64,000 nt of DNA, taken from assembly GCA_034359265.1 (NCBI GenBank), contig CP136897.1, forward strand, positions 29,809,501-29,873,500. Reading direction: 5' to 3'. The position numbers and the translations under genes were made by a program. A model generated the notes under the pieces. That model was not told the origin of the DNA, ran no database searches, and saw only the letters and a list, made by a program, of their open reading frames with translations. This DNA comes from Canna indica (lineage: Eukaryota; Streptophyta; Magnoliopsida; Zingiberales; Cannaceae). Shown here piece by piece: positions 56,865 to 64,000 of the stretch (position 1 is its first letter; every line of letters starts with the position of its first letter).

Positions 56865-56981
56865 GGTGCAACGCGAGCACTTCCTAGGGGGTCACCCATC
56901 CTAGTACTACTCTCGCCCAAGCACGTTTAACTTCAGAGTTCTGATGGGATCGGGTGCGTTAGTGCTGGTATGATCACACCC
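56865..56981 (-). rRNA. 5S rRNA: 5S rRNA gene U119
   Basis: CCTAGG class, AAGTGCTCGCGTTG, TAAACGTGC, CCCGATC, GGGTGTG. T run interrupted to T3-A-T5. Confidence 0.86.
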
Positions 56982-57343
56982 GATATGCACTTCTGATCGT
57001 CGACTAATAAGGGTGAGCGTCCGAGGGAGAGTTCAGGGGTCATTTTCTTCGTCTCTTCGCGCGCCTTTCAGCGCCATGTGAAAAGATGAAATCGGACAAT
57101 AATGCACGGAGTTACGCCCGTTTAAAATGAAAAATAATAATTGAAATTTTATTTTTCTTATTTATTTTTAATTTTTCGGGTCGGTTGGTCGATCGAGCCG
57201 GCCGTAGAGGTTGCGGCGGACCCCGCGCGGGCGATCGACCGCCAAATTTTATGGCGACGACGTCGTCCGTTCTTGACGTTTGGTTAGAAAGATTGGTAAA
57301 AAAAATGATCTCGTCGTGCAATCAAATAGGTAGTAAAAAAAAA

Positions 57344-57460
57344 GGTGCAACACGAGGACTTCCCAAGGGGTCACCCATCCTAGTACCACTCTCGCGCAAG
57401 CACGCTTAACTTCGGAGTTCTGATGGGATCCGGTGCGTTAGTGCTGGTATGATCGCACCC
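57344..57460 (-). rRNA. 5S rRNA: 5S rRNA gene U120
   Basis: CTTGGG class, GCGCGAGAGTGGTACT, otherwise consensus. Confidence 0.91.
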
Positions 57461-57828
57461 GTCATGCACTTCTGATCATCGGCTAATAAGGGTGAGCGTC
57501 AGAGGGATAGCTCGGTGTCATTTTCTTCGTCTCTTTGCGCGCCTTTCAGCGCCACGTGAAAAGATGAAATCGGACAATAATGCACGGAGTTACGCCCGTT
57601 TTAAACGAAAAATAATAATTGAAATGTTATTTTTCTTATTTATTTACAAATTTTAATTTTTCGGGTCGGTTGGTCGATCGAGCCGGCCGTAGAGGTTGCG
57701 GCGGACCCCGCGCGGGCGATCGACAGCCAAATTTTATGGCGACGACGTCGTCCGTCCTTAACGTTTGGTTAGAAAGATTGGTAAAAAAAATGATCTCGTC
57801 GTGCAATCAAATAGGTAGTAAAAAAAAA

Positions 57829-57945
57829 GGTGCAACACGAGGACTTCCCAAGGGGTCACCCATCCTAGTACCACTCTCGCGCAAGCACGCTTAACTTCGG
57901 AGTTCTGATGGGATCCGGTGCGTTAGTGCTAGTATGATCGCACCC
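57829..57945 (-). rRNA. 5S rRNA: 5S rRNA gene U121
   Basis: Partner of U113. Confidence 0.9.
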
Positions 57946-58311
57946 GTCATGCACTTTTGATCGTCGGCTAATAAGGGTGAGCGTCCGAGGGACAACTAGG
58001 GGTCATTTTCTTCGTCTCTTCACGTGCCTTTCAGCGCCTCGTGAAAAGCTGAAATCGGACAATAATGCACGGAGTTACGCCCGTTTTAAACGAAAAATAA
58101 TAATTGAAATGTTATTTTTCTTATTTATTTACAAATTTTAATTTTTCGGGTCGGTTGGTCGATCAAGCCGGCAGTAGAGGTTGCGGCGGGCCCCACGCGT
58201 GCGATCGACAGCCAAGATTTATGGCGACGACGTCGTCCGTCCTTAACGTTTGGTTAGAAAGATTGGTAAAAAAATGATCTCGTCGTGCAATCAAATAGGT
58301 AGTAAAAAAAG

Positions 58312-58428
58312 GGTGCAACGCGAGGACTTCCCAAGGGGTCACCCATCCTAGTACTACTCTCGCCCAAGCACCCTTAACTACGGAGTTCTGATGGGATCCG
58401 GTGCGTTAGTGCGGGTATGATCACACCC
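58312..58428 (-). rRNA. 5S rRNA: 5S rRNA gene U122
   Basis: Partner of U114, with CTCCGTAGTTAAGGGTGC. Confidence 0.87.
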
Positions 58429-58797
58429 GATATACACTTCTGATCGTCGGCTAATAAGGGCGAGCGTTCGAGGGAGAGTTCGAGGGTCATTTTCTTCGTC
58501 TCTTTGCGCACCTTTCAGCGCCACGTGAAAAGCGGAAATCGGACAATAATGCACGGAGTTACGCCCGTTTTAAACGAAAAATAATAATTGAAATGTTATT
58601 TTTCTTATTTATTTACAAATTTTAATTTTTCGGGTCGGTTGGTCGATCGAGCCGACCATAGAGGTTGCGGCGGGCCCCGCGCGGGCGATCGACAGCCAAA
58701 TTTTATGGCTACGATGTCGTCCGTCCTCAACGTTTGGTTAGAAAGATTGGTAAAAAAAATGATCTCGTCGTGCAATCAAATAGGTAGTAAAAAAAAA

Positions 58798-58914
58798 GGT
58801 GCAACGCGAGGACTTCCCAAGGGGTCACCCATCCTAGTACCACTCTCGCGCAAGCACGCTTAACTTCGGAGTTCTGATGGGATCCGGTGCGTTAGTGCTA
58901 GTATGATCGCACCC
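58798..58914 (-). rRNA. 5S rRNA: 5S rRNA gene U123
   Basis: Partner of U115 with CTTGGG and GCGCGAG. Confidence 0.89.
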
Positions 58915-59282
58915 GTCATGCACTTCTGATCGTCGGCTAATAAGGGTGAGCGTCCGAGGGACAACTCGGGGTCATTTTCTTCGTCTCTTCGCGTGCCTTT
59001 CAACGCCACGTGAAAAGCTGAAATCGGATAATAATGCACGGGGTTACGACCGTTTTAAACGAAAAATAATAATTGAAATGTTATTTTTCTTATTTATTTA
59101 CAAATTATAATTTTTCGGGTCGGTTAGACGATCGAGCCGGCCGTACAGGTTGCGACGGGCCCCTCGCGGGCGATCGACAGCCAAGACTTATGGCGACGAC
59201 GTCATCCGTCCTTAACGTTAGGTTAGAAAGATTGGTAAAAAAAATGATTTCGTCGTGCAATCAAATAGGTAGTAATAAAACA

Positions 59283-59398
59283 AGTGCAACACGAGGACTT
59301 CCAGGGGGTCACCCATCCTAGTACTACTCTCGCCCAAGCACGCTTAACTTCGGAGTTCTGATGGGATCCGGTGCATTAGTGCTGGTATGATCGCACCC
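59283..59398 (-). rRNA. 5S rRNA: 5S rRNA gene U124, one-base deletion
   Basis: Partner of U116 with the same missing G and T4 run. Confidence 0.86.
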
Positions 59399-59766
59399 GT
59401 CATGCAGTTCTGATTGTCGGCTAATAAGGGTGAGCGTCCGAGGGACAGCTCGGGGTCATTTTCTTCGTCTCTTTGCACGCCTTTCAGCGCCACATGAAAA
59501 GCTAAAATCGGACAATAATGGATGGAGTTACGCCCGTTTTAAACGAAAAATTATAATTGAAATGTTATTTTTCTTATATATTTACAAACTTTAATTTTTC
59601 GGGTCGGTTGGTCGATCGAGCCGGCCGTAGAGGTTACGGCGGGTCCCGCGCGGGCGATCGACAGCCAAGATTTATGGCGACGACGTCGTTCGTCCTTATC
59701 GTTTGGTTAGAAAGATTGGTAAAAAAAATGATCTCGTCGTGCAATGAAATAGGTAGTAAAAAAAAA

Positions 59767-59883
59767 GGTGCAACGCGAGGACTTCCTTGGGGGTCACCCA
59801 TCCAAGTACTACTCTCGCCCAAGCACGTTTAACTTCAGAGTTCTGATGGGATCGGGTGCGTTAGTGCTGGTATGATCACACCC
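59767..59883 (-). rRNA. 5S rRNA: 5S rRNA gene U125
   Basis: Partner of U117, with CCCCCAAGG and CTTGGATG. Confidence 0.87.
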
Positions 59884-60250
59884 GATATGCACTTCTGATC
59901 GTCGGCTAATAAGGGTGAGCGTCCGAGGGAGAGTTCGGGGGTCATTTTCTTCTTCTCTTCGAGCGCCTTTCAGCGCCACGTGAAAAGCTGAAATCGGACA
60001 ATAATGCACGGAGTTACGCCCGTTTTAAACGAAAAATAATAATTGAAATGTTATTTTTCTTATTTATTTACAAATTTTAATTTTTCGGGTCGGTTGGTCG
60101 ATCAAGCCGGCAGTAGAGGTTGCGGCGGGCCCCACGCGGGCGATCGACAGCCAAGATTTATGGCGACGACGTCGTCCGTCCTTAACGTTTGGTTAGAAAG
60201 ATTGGTAAAAAAATGATCTCGTCGTGCAATCAAATAGGTAGTAAAAAAAG

Positions 60251-60367
60251 GGTGCAACGCGAGGACTTCCCAAGGGGTCACCCATCCTAGTACTACTCTC
60301 GCCCAAGCACCCTTAACTACGGAGTTCTGATGGGATCCGGTGCGTTAGTGCGGGTATGATCACACCC
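60251..60367 (-). rRNA. 5S rRNA: 5S rRNA gene U126
   Basis: Partner of U122. Confidence 0.87.
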
Positions 60368-60736
60368 GATATACACTTCTGATCGTCGGCTAATAAGGGC
60401 GAGCGTTCGAGGGAGAGTTCGAGGGTCATTTTCTTCGTCTCTTTGCGCACCTTTCAGCGCCACGTGAAAAGCGGAAATCGGACAATAATGCACGGAGTTA
60501 CGCCCGTTTTAAACGAAAAATAATAATTGAAATGTTATTTTTCTTATTTATTTACAAATTTTAATTTTTCGGGTCGGTTGGTCGATCGAGCCGGCCATAG
60601 AGGTTGCGGCGGGCCCCGCGCGGGCGATCGACAGCCAAATTTTATGGCTACGATGTCGTCCGTCCTCAACGTTTGGTTAGAAAGATTGGTAAAAAAAATG
60701 ATCTCGTCGTGCAATCAAATAGGTAGTAAAAAAAAA

Positions 60737-60853
60737 GGTGCAACGCGAGGACTTCCCAAGGGGTCACCCATCCTAGTACCACTCTCGCGCAAGCACGCTT
60801 AACTTCGGAGTTCTGATGGGATCCGGTGCGTTAGTGCTAGTATGATCGCACCC
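60737..60853 (-). rRNA. 5S rRNA: 5S rRNA gene U127
   Basis: Partner of U123. Confidence 0.89.
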
Positions 60854-61221
60854 GTCATGCACTTCTGATCGTCGGCTAATAAGGGTGAGCGTCCGAGGGA
60901 CAACTCGGGGTCATTTTCTTCGTCTCTTCGTGTGCCTTTCAACGCCACGTGAAAAGCTGAAATCGGATAATAATGCACGGGGTTACGACCGTTTTAAACG
61001 AAAAATAATAATTGAAATGTTATTTTTCTTATTTATTTACAAATTATAATTTTTCGGGTCGGTTAGTCGATCGAGCCGGCCGTACAGGTTGCGACGGGCC
61101 CCTCGCGGGCGATCGACAGCGAAGACTTATGGCGACGACGTCATCCGTCCTTAACGTTAGGTTAGAAAGATTGGTAAAAAAAATGATTTCGTCGTGCAAT
61201 CAAATAGGTAGTAATAAAACA

Positions 61222-61337
61222 AGTGCAACACGAGGACTTCCAGGGGGTCACCCATCCTAGTACTACTCTCGCCCAAGCACGCTTAACTTCGGAGTTCTGA
61301 TGGGATCCGGTGCATTAGTGCTGGTATGATCGCACCC
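61222..61337 (-). rRNA. 5S rRNA: 5S rRNA gene U128, one-base deletion
   Basis: Partner of U116 and U124. Confidence 0.86.
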
Positions 61338-61705
61338 GTCATGCAGTTCTGATTGTCGGCTAATAAGGGTGAGCGTCCGAGGGACAGCTCGGGGTCATTT
61401 TCTTCGTCTCTTTGCACGCCTTTCAGCGCCACATGAAAAGCTGAAATCGGACAATAATGGATGGAGTTACGCCCGTTTTAAACGAAAAATTATAATTGAA
61501 ATGTTATTTTTCTTATATATTTACAAACTTTAATTTTTCGGGTCGGTTGGTCGATCGAGCCGGCCGTAGAGGTTACGGCGGGTCCCGCGCGGGCGATCGA
61601 CAGCCAAGATTTATGGCGACGACGTCGTTCGTCCTTATCGTTTGGTTAGAAAGATTGGTAAAAAAAATGATCTCGTCGTGCAATGAAATAGGTAGTAAAA
61701 AAAAA

Positions 61706-61822
61706 GGTGCAACGCGAGGACTTCCTAGGGGGTCACCCATCCTAGTACTACTCTCGCCCAAGCACGTTTAACTTCAGAGTTCTGATGGGATCGGGTGCGT
61801 TAGTGCTGGTATGATCACACCC
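61706..61822 (-). rRNA. 5S rRNA: 5S rRNA gene U129
   Basis: Partner of U117 (CCTAGG, CCCGATC, GGGTGTG). Confidence 0.88.
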
Positions 61823-62191
61823 GATATGCACTTCTGATCGTCGGCTAATAAGGGTGAGCGTCCGAGGGAGAGTTCGGGGGTCATTTTCTTCTTCTCTTCG
61901 AGCGCCTTTCAGCGCCACGTGAAAAGCTGAAATCGGACAATAATGCACGGAGTTACGCCCGTTTTAAACGAAAAATAATAATTGAAATGTTATTTTTCTT
62001 ATTTATTTACAAATTTTAATTTTTCGGGTCGGATGGTCGATCGAGCCGGCCGTAGAGGTTGCGGCGGACCCCGCGCGGGCGATCAACAGCCAAATTTTAT
62101 GGCGACGACGTCGTCCGTCCTTAACGTTTGGTTAGAAAGATTGGTAAAAAAAATGATCTCGTCGTGCAATCAAACAGGTAGTAAAAAAAAA

Positions 62192-62308
62192 GGTGCAACA
62201 CGAGGACTTCCCAAGGGGTCACCCATCCTAGTACCACTCTCGCGCAAGCACGCTTAACTTCGGTGTTCTGATGGGATCCGGGGCGTTAGTGCTAGTTTGA
62301 TCGTACCC
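62192..62308 (-). rRNA. 5S rRNA: 5S rRNA gene U130
   Basis: Partner of U118, with GGGTACGATCAAACTAGC. Confidence 0.87.
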
Positions 62309-62676
62309 GTCATGCACTTCTGATCCTCGGCTAATAAGGGTGAGCGTCCGAGGGACAACTCGGGGTCATTTTCTTCGACTCTTCGCGCGCCTTTCAGCAC
62401 CACGTGAAAAGCTGAAATCGGACAATAATGCACGGAGTTACGCCCGTTTTAAACGAAAAATAATAATTGAAATGTTATTTTTCTTATTTATTTACAAATT
62501 TTAATATTTCGGGTCAGTTGGCCGATCAAGCCGGCCGTAGAGGTTGCGGCGGGCCCCGCGCGGGCAATCGACAGCCAAGATTTATGGCGACGACGTCGTT
62601 CGTCCTTAACGTTTGGTTAGAAAGATTGGTAAAAAAAATGATCTCGTCGTGCAATGAAATAGGTAGTAAAAATAAA

Positions 62677-62793
62677 GGTGCAACGCGAGCACTTCCTAGG
62701 GGGTCACCCATCCTAGTACTACTCTCGCCCAAGCACGTTTAACTTCAGAGTTCTGATGGGATCGGGTGCGTTAGTGCTGGTATGATCACACCC
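62677..62793 (-). rRNA. 5S rRNA: 5S rRNA gene U131
   Basis: Partner of U119, with the same broken T run. Confidence 0.86.
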
Positions 62794-63155
62794 GATATGC
62801 ACTTCTGATCGTCGACTAATAAGGGTGAGCGTCCGAGGGAGAGTTCGGGGGTCATTTTCTTCGTCTCTTCGTGCGCCTTTCAGCGCCATGTGAAAAGCTG
62901 AAATCGGACAATAATGCACGGAGTTACGCCCGTTTAAAATGAAAAATAATAATTGAAATTTTATTTTTCTTATTTATTTTTAATTTTTCGGGTCGGTTGG
63001 TCGATCGAGCCGGCCGTAGAGGTTGCAACGGACCCCGCGCGGGCGATCGACCGCCAAATTTTATGGCGACGACGTCGTCCGTTCTTGACGTTTGGTTAGA
63101 AAGATTGGTAAAAAAAATGATCTCGTCGTGCAATCAAATAGGTAGTAAAAAAAAA

Positions 63156-63272
63156 GGTGCAACACGAGGACTTCCCAAGGGGTCACCCATCCTAGTACCA
63201 CTCTCGCGCAAGCACGCTTAACTTCGGAGTTCTGATGGGATCCGGTGCGTTAGTGCTAGTATGATCGCACCC
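63156..63272 (-). rRNA. 5S rRNA: 5S rRNA gene U132
   Basis: Partner of U120, with CATACTAGC. Confidence 0.9.
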
Positions 63273-63640
63273 GTCATGCACTTCTGATCGTCGGCTAATA
63301 AGGGTGAGCGTCCGAGGGAGAGTTCGGGGGCATTTTCTTCGTCTCTTTGCGCGCCTTTCAGCGCCACGTGAAAAGCTGAAATTGGACAATAATGCACGGA
63401 GTTACGCCCGTTTTAAACAAAAAATAATAATTGAAATGTTATTTTTCTTATTTATTTACAAATTTTAATTTTTCGGGTTGGTTGGTCGATCGAGCCGGCC
63501 GTAGAGGTTGCGGCGGGCCCCGCGCTGGCGATCGACAGCCAAGATTTATGGCGACGACGTCGTCCGTCCTTAACGTTTGGTTAGAAAGATGAGTAAAAAA
63601 AATGATCTCGTCGTTCAATCAAATAGGTAATAAAAAAAAA

Positions 63641-63754
63641 GGTGCAACACGTGGACTTCCCAGGGGGTCACCCATCCTAATACTCCCGCCCAAGCACGCT
63701 TAACTTCAGAGGTCTGATGGGATCCGGTGCGTTAGTGCTGGTATGATCGCACCC
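63641..63754 (-). rRNA. 5S rRNA: 5S rRNA gene U133, three-base deletion
   Basis: 114 nt. Three bases are missing in the intermediate element (GGGCGGGAGTATTAGG). Also CCTGGG class, CAGACCTCTGAAG and GTCCACGTG. Spacing inside the internal promoter is altered, so it is probably inactive. Confidence 0.82.
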
Positions 63755-64000
63755 GATATGCACTTCTGATCGTCGGCTAATAAGAGCGAGCGTCCGAGGG
63801 AGAGTTCGGGGGTCATTTTCTTCGTCTCTTTGCACGCCTTTCAGCGCCATGTGAAAAGCTAAAATCGGACAATAATGCACGGAGTTACGCCCGTTTTAAA
63901 CTAAAGATAATAATTGAAATGTTATTTTTCGTATTTATTTACAAATTTTAATTTTTCGTGTCGGTTGGTCGATCGAGCCGGCCGTAGAGGTTGCGGCGGG

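Larger units (their letters stand above)
55893..57450. repeat. Four-unit block repeated at 5812-bp offset (copy 1)
   Basis: U117-U120 match U129-U132 (61706-63272). Shared rare marks are CTGTTTG (aacag) before U118 and U130, an interrupted T run at U119 and U131, and a shortened AT tract (about 57160 and 62965). Confidence 0.87.
53954..60025. repeat. Five-unit block repeated at 3874-bp offset
   Basis: U113-U117 (from 53954) match U121-U125 (from 57829). The order of marks is AGTGGTACT gene, GCACCCTT gene, second AGTGGTACT gene, one-base-short gene, and GGGTGTGAT gene with CCCGATC. Confidence 0.87.
58312..62130. repeat. Four-unit block repeated at 1939-bp offset
   Basis: U122-U125 (from 58312) match U126-U129 (from 60251). 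Four of the five types of the 3874-bp block were therefore copied again, nested inside the larger duplication. Confidence 0.87.
61706..63272. repeat. Four-unit block repeated at 5812-bp offset (copy 2)
   Basis: Partner of 55893-57450, U129-U132. One of the few differences is CGATCAAAC at the U130 5' region. Confidence 0.87.
1..64000 (-). repeat. 5S rDNA tandem array, 133 gene positions
   Basis: Seen: a 117-bp 5S core recurs 133 times at about 485-bp spacing, always on the minus strand, with no inversion and no foreign insert. The core matches the plant 5S rRNA pattern, including box A AGTTAAGCGTGCTTG, GCGAGA and the GGATGGGTGACC block. Two differences from the form I know from plants are C at +24 (TAACGC) and C at +93 (GACCCCC). 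Of the 133 positions, 122 have a near full-length gene and 11 are truncated. The main gene variants are at +97 (CCTGGG, CCTCGG or CCTAGG) and +95 (CTTGGG). Known: 5S rRNA is made by RNA polymerase III with TFIIIA and is part of the large ribosomal subunit. Inferred: repeated unequal exchange built the higher-order repeats listed separately. Confidence 0.98.

Noticed and set aside
833..63221. A recurring reading frame of about 91 codons on the plus strand (starting MKCYFSYLFTNFNF) and matching shorter frames on both strands
   Set aside because: It runs through spacer and the antisense strand of the 5S gene. It repeats only because the DNA repeats, is often broken by T-run and spacer length changes, and has no recognisable domain. 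I do not annotate it as a gene.
1..64000. CRISPR-like array
   Set aside because: The regular period is about 485 bp, the repeats are whole 5S units, and the between-repeat parts are also conserved. Nothing resembles short repeats with unique spacers.
1..64000. Generic satellite DNA or a transposon-derived tandem repeat
   Set aside because: Each unit has a recognisable 5S gene with internal promoter and terminator. I see no terminal inverted repeats, LTRs, target duplications or transposase fragments.
1..64000. Linked 35S rDNA, tRNA or other genes between 5S units
   Set aside because: No spacer is longer than about 370 bp and all align with each other, so there is no room for another gene.
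1..64000. Host identification to family or species from the spacer
   Set aside because: 5S spacers change too fast for recognition by eye. Only the land-plant call is well supported, and eudicot is tentative.

Overview
The window is one uninterrupted stretch of plant nuclear 5S ribosomal DNA. It holds 133 gene positions in a head-to-tail tandem array, all transcribed right to left (minus strand), with a unit of about 485 bp (range about 458-485). I see no protein-coding gene, tRNA, 18S/5.8S/25S rRNA, transposon or other insertion. Both window edges cut through units, so the array continues on both sides. The host is a land plant, most likely a flowering plant and probably a eudicot. This rests on a 5S core that starts GGGTGCGATCATACC, a canonical internal promoter, a TTATTA element near -28 with C at -1, and a T-run terminator. 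I cannot name the species.

Units are numbered U1 to U133 from left to right. Positions inside a gene are given in RNA sense, with +1 at the right-hand end of each feature and the 117-nt core ending GTTGCACC. The mature 3' end probably runs 2-3 nt into the T run. A standard unit, read in the direction of transcription, has these parts: a GC-rich patch with short palindromes; an AT-rich tract of about 60 bp; a conserved block with a CACGTG hexamer at -98 to -93; the TATA-like element; the 5S gene; a T8-T9 run; a second T7-T8 run about 35 bp further on; and the 12-bp palindrome GACGACGTCGTC.

Region by region: (1) 0-11 kb holds ordinary monomers and a 969-bp dimer repeat. (2) 11.2-15.4 kb is a 1453-bp trimer repeated three times. 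(3) 15.4-17 kb is a second copy of the 5.2-7 kb segment. (4) 17-22.7 kb is a 1911-bp tetramer repeated three times. (5) 23-40.6 kb mixes intact genes with 11 truncated 5S pseudogenes that share one rearrangement, spread by 2404-bp, 3810-bp-offset and 7656-bp-offset duplications. (6) 40.7-42.5 kb is a change of sequence family. (7) 41.8-49 kb is a 2422-bp pentamer repeated three times. (8) 49-64 kb is a nested patchwork of duplications (971, 3874, 1939 and 5812 bp offsets) in which most genes carry several changes in conserved positions.

Copies near the 5S consensus lie mainly left of 23 kb. Truncated, terminator-less and diverged copies lie mainly to the right. I found no new enzymatic or defence-type system. 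The interest is in how this array evolves and which copies can still be expressed.
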